From Megalobrama amblycephala (Eukaryota; Chordata; Actinopteri; Cypriniformes; Xenocyprididae): 64,000 nt of DNA. Below the pieces are notes generated by a model. The model searched no databases. It was not told where the DNA came from and saw only the letters and a program-made list of their open reading frames with translations. The stretch covers positions 74,867,741 to 74,931,740 of the forward strand of contig NC_063044.1 of NCBI RefSeq assembly GCF_018812025.1, given 5' to 3'. The position numbers were made by a program, and so were the translations under genes. Each line of letters begins with the position of its first letter. Position 1 is the stretch's first letter. Below, one piece after another: positions 45,893-56,352 of the stretch.

Positions 45893-47559
45893 TGTTAACC
45901 TGTTAGCCAGCACCCCCGCTTTTGGAAAATCCCAAAAAATGACATACCCAAGCTAAAACAGATACAGTTCATGAACCCTCTGCACTAAAAGCATAAGTAA
46001 GGTCTCATTTGACACTTTGCAGTTTATGGTAAACTCATAATTAATATTGTCACAATGAAGAAAATAGTTTAAAATAGCTTTGAAATTTTGAAAAGTTATT
46101 AGAAATTTATTTTTATGAAATATATTTATGAAAATGAAAGTGAAGTTGGCCTTGTGGCAATCTAGAAATGCACTGCAGCTAAAGCCACATGTCTGACCAT
46201 GTTATATTTCAAATCTGAAGATGATAGGTTTAAAACTCTGAGTTTTATTACATGTTTTTCAAGACCATGTCATGAGACTTTATTTAGAAAGGACTCTAAA
46301 ATGTTAACTGATGTTTATTGTCATCTATTCAAGGGTATTGTCGATATTGTGTTTGTGGTGCTAACAGCCCCATTCAGTTTCAGTCTCCCCTGAACACATT
46401 CACACCTCTCCAGCCTGCTTATGGCTCTAATTATTATTTTCTTTTGTCTCTATTATAATTACTGATGTTCTATTCAAGATGATTTAATCCCTCATTTCAT
46501 TCACCAAACTTCTCACTTCACCTTCTTTCAAACTGTATCTAATGCTCTTCTTGGAAAAAAAGAGAGAAAAAAAGTGAGCTTTACAATTCAAAATTATTTA
46601 TTTGCATTAGCTCAGAACAGGTGCATCCCTGGGCTCGTTAGCATGTTAGCTTAGCACACCAACAAAACACGACAATTTATAAGATTAAAGCCACGTTTTT
46701 TCTCCAAACTTACTAGTCGATTGTTTTAAATAACCTTCTTTGATGTGATGTGGCTTTGGATCAAAAATCAGACAGAAAATATATCATTGTATGCTATTCT
46801 GCACAATGAGAAAAGCTATCTCGATTAGCATTGCATTATAAATATAATCTACTATTATGAATACCTGACATGGTGTGACGAACACAGATAAACCACATAT
46901 CGTCACAATCGTATATTTATTACTTTCAAAAGTGACGTTCTGTATGTTTATATCAATGATTATAGCGATGTCTGGTAGCCTCTGTTAGTCCCGTGTATGT
47001 CATATGATTGCCTCTTGTTCATGATGTGTTATTTGTGGACTAGTGTGCACAGAGCGCCCTCCGGCTGCAGGTATGAGTTGAAAACACAGTAGTCAGTGTA
47101 TACAGCGCTAATATGATGACAACAGTGCGTTTTGGATAAAAAATTAATAAATATTACTCCTCTGTATAGCAAATTGACATAAACGTAAGACAGTCCATCA
47201 ATATTTCTCCAAATGTGCATGCTTTTAAGCAAAAAGCCCCGAGGGATGTTATTTTGTGGAGTTTTTTCATGATGATCGTACAGAGTTTTTTCTCAATGGC
47301 TGAGGCTGACGCTCATATTTCAATGAAAAGGTAACGACTCCATTTCTCATATTCATAACTCCTGACGCATATTAAAAATTACGGTCACTATACAATGTTG
47401 AGAGTAAAATAAAGATTAAAAATTGAAGCTCGAGTCTTAGATCTTTTTAATGATGTATAGTTTGTCAAGGTAATTACATTAAATCTAACAGTAAATTTTA
47501 GCTAATTTAAACAAAGAAGCTTCAGTGCGTCGGCGTGCCAGTACAGGTTAACAGGTTAA
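45887..47559. mobile_element. 1.66-kb TTAA-flanked non-autonomous element
   Basis: The left boundary is TTAACCTGTTAACCTGTTAG (from 45887); the right is its approximate complement GTACAGGTTAACAGGTTAA (to 47559). TTAA ends suggest a piggyBac-type MITE. It interrupts the hexon-like gene. Internal words such as CATTTCTCCAAAT... (read inverted) are shared with 16733-18241. Confidence 0.7.
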
Positions 47560-47940
47560 ACTGGCACTGGGACATCGAGGCACCGAAGCTTCTTTGTTTA
47601 AATTAGCACAAATTTACTGTTAAATGTAATGTAATTACCTTGACAAACTATATCATTAAAAAGATATAAGACTCAAGCTTCAATTTTTAATCTTTATTTT
47701 ACTCTCAACATCATATAGTGACCGTTATTTGTTAATATGCATCAGTAGTTATGAATATGAAAAACGAGTCGTTACCTTTTCATTGAGATATGAGTGTCAG
47801 CCTCAGCCATTGAGAAAAAAACTCTGTACGATCATCATGAAAAAACTTGATAAAATAACATCCCTCAGGGCTTTTAGCCTAAAAGCAGGCACATTTGGAG
47901 AAATATTGATGGATTCTCATACATTTATGTGAATAAAAAT
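47160..47940. repeat. large head-to-head inverted repeat
   Basis: Arms about 47160-47528 and 47577-47940 are inverted and nearly identical (for example AACTCTGTACGATCATCATG on both). They are separated by about 50 bp. The right arm is an extra inverted copy of the 3' end of the TTAA element. Confidence 0.9.
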
Positions 47941-48239
47941 AAGTCATCGTTGTTTAGGCGTAGCTTTATGTATCAGTTTTAACAGCGGTAGATGTTTACA
48001 AAGTTTGGCATACATGATGACCAATCAGAGGTTGCCAACAACTGTAAATATAAACAATTTCAGCCCATTTTCCAACAGACTTTTTACAAAATAACTCTTC
48101 CCCGAAATTCAAGGTCCGCTGATTACAGCGGACAATGGATGCTGAAGTCTGAAATCAAAATCAGAAGCATCCCGAAGCCCCCTGTGCAGCATCGAATCAG
48201 TAGCCATAAGGAAGAGTTGTGAAATCGGACAAAAGTCGA

Positions 48240-50995
48240 CGTTTATTATACACCACCTTAAACAACTGTTTTGTTGTGCAAAGTGAGAGTCTTCTTATCC
48301 CTCACAATGTTTTTGGTGTGGGCCAGGATCCATTGCGTGCTGTCAACCAGACCAATAAGACTCTCCAACCGAATAGCTTGGGAATTTTTAGCGTTATACC
48401 CTTTGCCTTCATACATATGTTACCTTTGGGGGTACGATACCCGTAAGATTTTGGTCTGCTAGAGTAAAATTCCGTAATATAATCTCTGTCGTCTACCTCA
48501 TTTGTCAGCTCGCCCAAATGATCCCCCAGAGGTGGGTCCCAGTCACCCTCCCTAGATACGATAATAACGCTGTCTGTGTCTGAGTATAACAAACAGTCGC
48601 CAAGTTTGTCCATGAGTTCGTACAACTCCAAGCATGCGTGAGTCGTAGAAAATGCACAGACAAACACAGTAAGGTCACGAGCTTCATCTTCCGAACTTCA
48701 TCTTTTGTGGTGCGATGCTGGACAAGAGCCACGTGGTCTGAGACGAATGTGAAATATGACAGCCTGACGGTTTCACCAAAAACAATTCTGGTGAAATGCT
48801 CGGGGTCTTTCACAATAGTAGTTAGAGGTAGATTCTCCCTCATAGAGATCCGTCCCCAAAGACTGTTCAACAATAACTTGTTGATATACCTCTGAGTGGG
48901 GTTGTGGGAGATCTTTTCGGGGTCGAGACAAATACCCTCTTTCTCATAATACTCACGAATGTAAGACTCTTTGTCAGCATCGGTGACAACGTTTGGTTGC
49001 CTGCTGTTTTTATGCTCAAACATAAAAAAGTCTTTACGCAATCGCAAAACAATGTATCCGACCTTTATGGAAAATGCCAAACTTCATCGATCTTGGCTAC
49101 CACGTAACCCTTCTCTATGGCTTTTAAATGTTCGTGACTGACCCAACACCCCGTGAGTGCTCTCTCTTCATCCGTATGGCTACAGTTCATTGTCTGGTTT
49201 TGAACGTGAGCACATGTACGACATAACGGAAACATAAGTTTACCACCTCATCAGTAAGGGAAAACTGGGTGCAGTAATTTGCGGGACGATAAACGGTAGC
49301 TCTGATAAGACTGATAGTCTTATCAGATATATCCTTATAGGATAGCTTTTCCTAGCCTGGCAGAAGGAATATATAATCTGGTAAAATCCACGTAACTTAT
49401 TTTCTCACAATCAACCATTTTGTGATAGAGTTTATAAGCATTAATATGTCTCCCAAACAACACATCTAGTAGTTTCAGTCTGTCAGGGGCTGAACAGGTA
49501 TTCATAAAACCCATCATATAAGGGTCAGTTCACTTCATCTTTTCCCATTCACACTCCCAAAGAACCTCAATTTGCAAACCGTACACATACCGCAGAATAT
49601 CAACCTTATTGTCAAATTGACTCCTGAGTATATAGGGCACTCCTGAAATGGGATGCGTCCGATGGGGTTCAAAGCGACATTTGTGACCATGATGTAAACA
49701 TCTGTTGTACTTCACTGTGGTTTACAGCATGATGAATTTCCACATCTTGAATCTTTTTTACATACTCGAGCCATTCGTTTGAGTAGGTCTTACTCTGTCG
49801 GATGTATGCCTTATTGTGCGTCAAAGCCAGCCTATCTCTTTTGAGATAATGTGTTTTGGAGACACCCATACAGCACGATACATACAGAAGTGAAGCTGAA
49901 TGGATCAAGTTTGGTACATCGATACATTTCATGCATGCTTCACGTAGCAAGACAACATCGTTCATGCCGTATTCACTCAACTCTTTCCTGAAGTTAAAAT
50001 ATTTACCTGAAGCGCTGGTGTACCAGGCATCAAACTTTACATCAGGGGTGGGCAAACTCGGTCCTGGAGGGCCACTGTCCTGCAGAGTTTTGCTCCAACC
50101 CTAATCAAACACACCTGAACCAGCTAATCAAGGTCTTCAGGATTACATACAGGTGAGTTTTATCAGTGTTGCAGCTAATCTCTGCAGGACAGTGGCCCTC
50201 CAGGACTGAGTTTGCCCACCCCTGCTTTACATGGTCTTTATCACACATGTTTTTGTAGTTGTAGAACTTTTTATCGGGGTAATGTCCTATATATTTCTCA
50301 TTTTCCACGCTATTGAAAAGATGGGGAAAATATCCTTTTTCCGTAGTCATTAAGTTTAGTGCAGTGGGCATCTTAGACAGGGCTATTGGTATGAATGCGT
50401 AGCTGTCGATGTATCGCTGTGCAAAAGCTTCGTCGTACATGAAAATTAATTTACATCCTTGCATTATGACATCTAACACAATCCCCGCATTGCAGAAATA
50501 CTTCAGAATTAGAAACGAATCAAATCTGGATGCACAATGAGCTATGAAGCAGTATCCTTTGTATCGCGGCTGTCTGAAGTGCGTGATTAACCATGCTATA
50601 CAGTCAGGTCCTTCTGACACAAATTTCTCTCGAATAGACGAATTATACGAATAGAGACATACCGTTTTAGGGTGAGGTTCATTCATTCGTCCTGTAAAAA
50701 AAACACAATTTCAATGTCTAAAAGACTTTCAAATGAATTTAAATCACCAAAACCAATTTTGTCTTGAATTGTGAAGCCTGTGTCATTGTGGATGGACGTG
50801 GCCAGTCTTTCTAACTCATTCTCAGGCGATTGCGGATTGAGAAAATGCGCAAGGCAGATAGAGAAGCATAATTTATTTGATATATTCATTGGACAAAATA
50901 ACAACATCTTTTTGCATTTGATGACCTGATCAAGTGCTAAATCCGTAAGTTTACGACGACCGGGGTCAGAGATGTCAAAGGTTACGATCAATCAT
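48240..50995 (-). pseudogene. Maverick-type protein-primed DNA polymerase B, broken
   Basis: On the minus strand, in order from 50.99 to 48.24 kb: exonuclease region (HCASRFDSFLI near 50530; YGMNDVVLLREAC near 49955), palm motif A (VDFTRLYIPSA near 49370), motif B (KLLLNSLWGR near 48870) and motif C with both catalytic Asp (YSDTDS near 48578). This order is that of viral protein-primed family B polymerases, which copy Maverick/adintovirus genomes. It is split over at least six frames by stops and frameshifts (for example near 50690, 49680, 49520 and 48650) and by a 182-bp MITE at 50043-50224. Not functional. Confidence 0.85.
50035..50232. mobile_element. 182-bp hAT-type MITE inside the polymerase pseudogene
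   Basis: 50043-50224 starts CAGGGGTGGGCAAACTC and ends GAGTTTGCCCACCCCTG. The first 40 bp are almost perfectly inverted (GGAGGGCCACTGTCCTGCAG / CTGCAGGACAGTGGCCCTCC). A perfect 8-bp duplication CTTTACAT flanks it (50035-50042, 50225-50232). A related fragment lies at 61025-61140. Confidence 0.95.
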
Positions 50996-51000
50996 CTTGA

Positions 51001-51785
51001 CACAAGGTGCAGGGTATCACTACTAATGTTAATGATGTTTCACAAAGCCATCATGACAGATGTTACAGAGGTTGGATAACTTTCAGGTTTCTTGTCATAT
51101 ACTTAATGCAATTAATTACCAATAATTATTATTATCAAATTCTATGTCTCAACTTTACATAGAAAGTTGAATAATATTGAAACAATAGCAGTTCAACAAT
51201 CATTTAAAAGTTTTGAAGTGCAAAGACAGTAAAACTACTAAAGTAAACCACCAAACAGTTTGATAGCTGATTCACCACAACAGTAAAATACCTAATACAT
51301 GCCTCTAATCAGCACTTTTCCTACTTTTTTTTTTGTCATTTCTCCATTTCGTTCAGCTTCTTCTGAGTCTCTGTCAAGGTTGTGTCTAATGTGAAAAAAT
51401 ACAAAGACTCAGAGAATTTTTTTGGTGGTACAAATTACTTTTTTACCTGACCCTTTAACATATCTGAATCATGTCCATGATTTTGTGTTCACATAGCTAA
51501 TGCGACTAAAGTCACCAAGTGTCATCCCACGTTAACACGTTAATCTAATTAATTCATTTTGTAATTAAAACATGCTTATGTGTGTAGTTATGTGTTTCAT
51601 CTGAGATTGAAAGTCTAGTATTATACATTATATGACTGTGATTGACAGGCGATGGGCTCCACTTAGGACAAGATAAGATCAAGAGCATGAGTGAAGAACA
51701 GCCTTAAACCGATGCACTGTTTAATACACATCTTCAGAGATATGGTGGACATTTATATCAAATTTGCTCAAAACAAAGTTCAAAA
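51001..51785. other. AT-rich stretch between viral insert and paralogue B
   Basis: No gene or repeat recognised. It may include the unrecognised end of the Maverick-like element. Confidence 0.35.
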
Positions 51786-51915
51786 CAAAGTTATACGGAG
51801 CTACAGACACAAACCAGACAGGAGCAATCGATCCACCTGTGAAACCATTCAGCTGTTCAAGATCATTTGTGATGATTTCACATCTGAAAGAGAGGTGCTC
51901 GTTTTCTGTGTACAC

Positions 51916-52341
51916 TGTGGAATTACAAATTTAAGAATCTGTTTAAAATCTGCGGATCCTACATCCTGACCATTTGGCAGGACAAGCTCAAGATACAGCA
52001 GTGCTTTTGTCTCTATGATAATGTAAAGGTATAGGTGATACTGCCAGACTGATTGGATTAGCACCTATGCATTTGAATGACACAGTTATGCTGATTAGAT
52101 CATGGCTGGGAAATGTAGGCAATGATCTGATTCCTGTACTGCATTTGCATCCTTTTGTTTAGATTGTCCACACCTCTACTCTATGTATCCCTCCCCCTTG
52201 AATGTATATGAACTACCAAGTCACTGCCTTAGTTAGATTTTGGATGACCACAGCGACGCACAGCGTGTTTCTCAATAAAGAGTAACTTCTGCTTCAAGAG
52301 ATCCCAAAGTCTCCTGGTCTATGCTTCTGAGATTTCCAACA
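51916..52341 (+). repeat. 5' LTR
   Basis: 426 bp, TG...CA bounded, with AATAAA at 52274 in CAATAAAGAG. One visible difference from the 3' LTR. Confidence 0.95.
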
Positions 52342-52345
52342 GTTT

Positions 52346-52363
52346 TGGGGCCGTGACCCGGAT
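52346..52363 (+). other. primer-binding site, tRNA-His-like
   Basis: TGGGGCCGTGACCCGGAT starts four bases after the LTR. From memory, it agrees at 16 of 18 positions with the vertebrate tRNA-His 3' complement used by some class I retroviruses. Tentative. Confidence 0.55.
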
Positions 52364-52513
52364 AGAGCTTCTCATCTCAATCCAGATTGAAACTTCAAGC
52401 ACAACAAAGATCTGATCCAAAAGAAGATCCAGGCTGAATTTTCCTGTACACCCAAGGGTTGGTGAGTGATACTCTATCCAAAAGAATCATTAAGACCAGT
52501 ACAAAGTTGTTAT

Positions 52514-52907
52514 CCTCTGCGCCGTCAGAGAGGAGTTAACAGACAGCTGTAGGGTTTGGTTAACTAAGTTATCCTCTAAAAATGTTCTTTTAGAGATGAA
52601 GTTTATCCTCTGTTTAGGCAGGGAAGTTTAGCATCACATGCTAATAATTAGGTATCCTCTGTTCAGGCAGGGAAGAATTAGTGTAAAGTGCTAATAATTT
52701 GTGTTGTCCTCTGTTTTATCAGGGAAGGTGGTGTGTTAACAGAATAGCCACCCTCTACTTTGCTAGAGAAGAAGGTTCATCCTCTGTTAACTCAGGGAAG
52801 GTTATAACTGTTACAGTGTCTTAGCAAGTTGGTTCTACTCTGCTCACCAGAGAAGGTTGAATACATTACGATGTGTATTAACTAGATTAACCTCTGCTCT
52901 GTCAGGG
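52514..52907 (+). other. array of nine leader hairpins
   Basis: Nine copies of a motif CYCTR-(5-6 nt loop)-YAGRG, mostly followed by AAG. Left strands start near 52515, 52574, 52608, 52657, 52709, 52753, 52782, 52838 and 52892. Most loops are exactly six bases. Most closing pairs are G-C; those at 52574 and 52753 are A-T on both sides (CTCTA...TAGAG), which is compensatory. The second has an 8-bp perfect stem (CTCTAAAA/TTTTAGAG). The array occupies the place of a retroviral packaging signal, from after the primer-binding site to just before gag. Confidence 0.8.
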
Positions 52908-52948
52908 AAGTGTTGAAGTGTATTGTTGTGCCAGAAAGACATTACACA

Positions 52949-54346
52949 ATGTTGAGAAAGAATGCTAGAAAAATTCCAACAACTGAGAAAGGTGGACTAG
53001 CTACCCCTTTATGGACAGATAGTGAGTTCAAATCATTGTTAGGAAAGCACATGGACTCAATAGTGACTGAGTCAGTCAGATTGGATTTGACAAAGAAATT
53101 TGGGATTCATCCAGAAAAAGTTTGGTCCATTGAAGAATGCAAAAAGGTACTTGGTGCTTGTATTCGGAAGAAAAATATGAAGGGCATTGTCTGCTGCCAC
53201 AGAGAATTTACTCTATCCATTGCACAAGAACAAATCCAACGTATTGCTAAGTTAGAAGAGCAGAACAAACAGTTGCACACTCGAATGTCTCGTCTTACTC
53301 AGAAGTTGGGCCTTAACAAGGCATCAACCAAATGTGACTCAAAAGACCAACAGTCAGATGAAAGCTATCCTGAGATACAGTCTTTCTGTAGACTAGAGGG
53401 CAATAGCAATACTGGATTCATGGATAAAGATGTAAATGCAGTTGAAGTGTGTGGAGCGAGACAAAAGGCTCAGAGTAGGGCAAAAGGGGTTGACACAGTT
53501 CCATCTGTAACCCCCATACTGCAGTTACAAGCGGTCAGTACCACTATAGGTCCTGAAGACATAGAAAGAATTGCTGAGAATTTGCCATCAGTGCATAGAA
53601 ACTTTTCTGAGTTTAGAACAGAGTTGTCCAGAAAAATGAAGCTCTATGATATGTCCCTAGCTGACGTCACCCAGCTAATGTCACAAATCCTGAAAGAGTC
53701 AGAATTCAATGATTTTGAAAGTGCTGTAAATAATTCTGAGTTTCAGCATTCCAGCAAAGGTGAATTGAGAGAAGGAGTTCTGAGAGTGTTACAGAACCTT
53801 GTTGGACCAAAGGTAGACTGGTCAAAGATCACTAGTTGTGTACAGACGAAGGATGAAACTGTAAGTGAGTACACTGAAAGATTTTGTCAGTTAGCTGCAG
53901 CATACAGTGGAATAGCTGACACTCCAGAGAAGGTGTTAGAGGATAATGGACCACTGGTCCGCATGTGGTTTGATGGGCTTTCATCAGAATACAGAAATGC
54001 ATTGCCTTTCTTAGACCTCACATGGTCCAATGGAACCCTGCAAAACAGCTTGGATAGGTTAGCTATTTGGGAAAGAGACTCAGATGTCAAGACAAGAGTA
54101 AAGATTGCAGCAGCATCCTTTAAGGTCAACACAGAGAATCGACAGAAACGTAAACGTCCTAAGAGAGAAGGCAGTTGTCATTACTGTGGTAAACCTGGAC
54201 ATTGGATGAAAGAGTGTAGGAAAAACAAAAAGACATTAAAAGAAATGAACAGCTTTACTCAGCTCCTACTCAGTCTACTTGCTACACTGAAACTGCCCCT
54301 CCCCTCTTCTCCAAACTCTTGGAGCAACAGCTTGCTGACATGCTAA
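52949..54346 (+). CDS. Gag-like protein with CCHC zinc knuckle
   Basis: The frame is open from 52910, but the first ATG is at 52949, giving about 465 codons. An N-terminal region with a coiled-coil-like segment (IAQEQIQRIAKLEEQNKQLH) is followed by a capsid-like region (DETVSEYTERFCQLAAAYSG, MWFDGLSSEYRNALPF) similar in style to gammaretroviral p30. A basic stretch (NRQKRKRPKREG) and one zinc knuckle CHYCGKPGHWMKEC (54176-54217, C-x2-C-x4-H-x4-C) come next. The short hydrophobic tail is not typical gag and may be fusion to former pol or leader sequence. It would form particles and bind genomic RNA. No protease or polymerase follows. The frame is intact, fitting the young age. Confidence 0.8.
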   Translation: MLRKNARKIPTTEKGGLATPLWTDSEFKSLLGKHMDSIVTESVRLDLTKKFGIHPEKVWSIEECKKVLGACIRKKNMKGIVCCHREFTLSIAQEQIQRIAKLEEQNKQLHTRMSRLTQKLGLNKASTKCDSKDQQSDESYPEIQSFCRLEGNSNTGFMDKDVNAVEVCGARQKAQSRAKGVDTVPSVTPILQLQAVSTTIGPEDIERIAENLPSVHRNFSEFRTELSRKMKLYDMSLADVTQLMSQILKESEFNDFESAVNNSEFQHSSKGELREGVLRVLQNLVGPKVDWSKITSCVQTKDETVSEYTERFCQLAAAYSGIADTPEKVLEDNGPLVRMWFDGLSSEYRNALPFLDLTWSNGTLQNSLDRLAIWERDSDVKTRVKIAAASFKVNTENRQKRKRPKREGSCHYCGKPGHWMKECRKNKKTLKEMNSFTQLLLSLLATLKLPLPSSPNSWSNSLLTC

Positions 54347-55392
54347 CCATTTGGGCTGTGAGTGCTTAATTTCCCCAGTAATCTACTAGAAAGCTGAAAG
54401 ACTCATTATGAACAAATGAAAGTTGACTGTCACTTCCACTATTTGGGGGACACTGGTTAAGTACACTCACAGCCTTAAATGTTATGCTGCAGCACACTCC
54501 ATTCACTTGTCCATCCTCAATGGGTTATGATGTCTGCTATGACTGATGTTTCAATGGAAGATGGAGATGTAGCATCTTAAATTTGGAAATTAACTACAGG
54601 GAGAGAATAGGACACACAGACCAGTGAGGAGCCCAGGGAAGAACCGAAGTGCATAAGGTCTCGGGGGTTAACCCTGTGGTGAAGACTTCCTCATAGGTTT
54701 CCCCCTCTCTCAGTTTATCCCAACCTTACTGGTCTATAGGTGTCAAATTGATTAAGACTAGGTTAAGAAAAAGAAGAACAAAACCACTATACGATCACTA
54801 GAAGGTTATGATGATCAGAGTTAGACAGAAAAACTATACGATCATCAGAGGTGTAACATACTAAAGTCTATGCATGAATACTGCTGGTCTGCTGTCTCTT
54901 TGTTTTCTTGTGTGCAGGTCTGTGTATATGCCATGACGTCTCACAAGCAGCACCTGGTGTAAAGCATCACCTCAGATATCCATGAACAACCTTCATGATG
55001 ACGGACTCATCAGAGCAACTCGGAGTTGCACGACGACAAATAATCATCTTGGGACAAACATGGAAATGGACTCTCCCGGGAACAGACTCCACAGCTATTC
55101 AGGCGCCATGGACTTTTAGGACTTCCACGCTTATGCTACATGGTTTTTCTGTGTCATCATGTAGTTAATACAACATGTTACCACCCTGCGTTGTATATGT
55201 GTGTCAACAGTATACTCAAGTTAAAGAACAACACTTATGTAAATGTTGGACACGACACAGAATAAGATGTATGTGCCTGTAACTGTTACAAGTTGCATGA
55301 CTGGAAGATGGAACTTATGTTAACAAACATATGTTATAGAAGGGATTTAAGAAGGTTTAAATTTGTATTATGTGAGAGTTATTAGAACTCTC
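54347..55392. other. non-coding internal part of the LTR element
   Basis: About 1 kb without a recognisable pol or env domain. It may be rearranged filler sequence carried by the non-autonomous element. Confidence 0.6.
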
Positions 55393-55403
55393 AAAGGGGG
55401 AAC
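55393..55403 (+). other. polypurine tract
   Basis: AAAGGGGGAA followed by C, directly before the 3' LTR; it primes plus-strand DNA synthesis in retroelements. Confidence 0.75.
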
Positions 55404-55829
55404 TGTGGAATTACAAATTTAAGAATCTGTTTAAAATCTGCGGATCCTACATCCTGACCATTTGGCAGGACAAGCTCAAGATACAGCAGTGCTTTTGTCT
55501 CTATGATAATGTAAAGGTATAGGTGATACTGCCAGACTGATTGGATTAGCACCTATGCATTTGAATGACACAGTTATGCTGATTAGATCATGGCTGGGAA
55601 ATGTAGGCAATGATCTGATTCCTGTACTGCATTTGCATCCTTTTGTTTAGATTGTCCACACCTCTACTCTATGTATCCCTCCCCCTTGAATGTATATGAA
55701 CTACCAAGTCACTGCCTTAGTTAGATTTTGGATGACCACAGCGACGCACAGTGTGTTTCTCAATAAAGAGTAACTTCTGCTTCAAGAGATCCCAAAGTCT
55801 CCTGGTCTATGCTTCTGAGATTTCCAACA
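55404..55829 (+). repeat. 3' LTR
   Basis: 426 bp, almost identical to the 5' LTR; AATAAA at 55762. Confidence 0.95.
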
Positions 55830-56222
55830 ACACCTTCATTCTGTGAATCACACATCTGAGAAATGATCGCAAGATCACATTTAGGATGGTTTGTGTGACA
55901 CATTTTATAAATGAGGCCCATATTTGTGACAAACATCTCAGGAAAGAGACATATTAAACAATTACAGAGGTTTAATTAAGAAAATGAGTGGAAATCATTC
56001 AAAATGAACAAAGATGCTAAAAACAGGAATGAAAAGACAAGATATGAGAATCAGCAAATCATCTTCATCGCACAGAACAGAGAGAGGATTTTACAAACAG
56101 TCTGTCCATTACTGTATTTAATATTATATTTAAAGCAGTTTATATATGAAGCACAAGAAAATGACATTCAACACTGTAGGAAAATATCCATCAAACCATA
56201 TAAATGAACATAAATCTGGCCT

Positions 56223-56228
56223 TTTATT
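56223..56228 (-). terminator. possible polyadenylation signal of paralogue B
   Basis: AATAAA on the minus strand about 125 bp past the stop. Paralogue A has AATAAC at the matching place (near 28091), so the signal differs between copies. Confidence 0.4.
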
Positions 56229-56352
56229 TGTACAAGATATTTGAATCTAAACTCTGTTTTCTGAGAAGAAGAAAATCAAACAATGAACAATCCTCTGTGA
56301 GTTTTTGCTGTTTTAAATCTTGTTTCAGATGGTCTCCAAACTCAGCAGTATT

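Larger units (their letters stand above)
41976..51000. mobile_element. degraded Maverick/adintovirus-like element
   Basis: Plus-strand genes 42.4-45.9 kb (unknown, zinc-motif protein, integrase, penton-like, core-like, hexon-like) converge on a minus-strand family B DNA polymerase (48.2-51.0 kb). This gene set is that of Polinton/Maverick and adintoviruses. Packaging ATPase and protease were not found. Terminal inverted repeats and a target duplication were not located, so the outer limits are approximate. It contains two MITE insertions (45891-47555 with an inverted partner, and 50043-50224). Confidence 0.8.
51912..55833 (+). mobile_element. young gag-only endogenous retrovirus (3.9 kb)
   Basis: 5' LTR 51916-52341 and 3' LTR 55404-55829, each 426 bp, differ at one position that I can find (C/T in CACAG(C/T)GTGTTTC). 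They begin TGTGGAATTACAAA and end TTTCCAACA. The target duplication is ACAC (51912-51915, 55830-55833). The paralogue sequence TGTACACCTTCATTC at about 27700 is the empty site. The internal 3.06 kb has a primer-binding site, a leader with nine hairpins, one gag-like frame and a purine tract before the 3' LTR. No protease, reverse transcriptase, integrase or envelope is recognisable, so it must have been mobilised in trans. Confidence 0.92.

Noticed and set aside
54347..55392. Possible pol or env remnant in the young LTR element
   Set aside because: No reverse transcriptase, integrase or envelope motif could be found in any frame.
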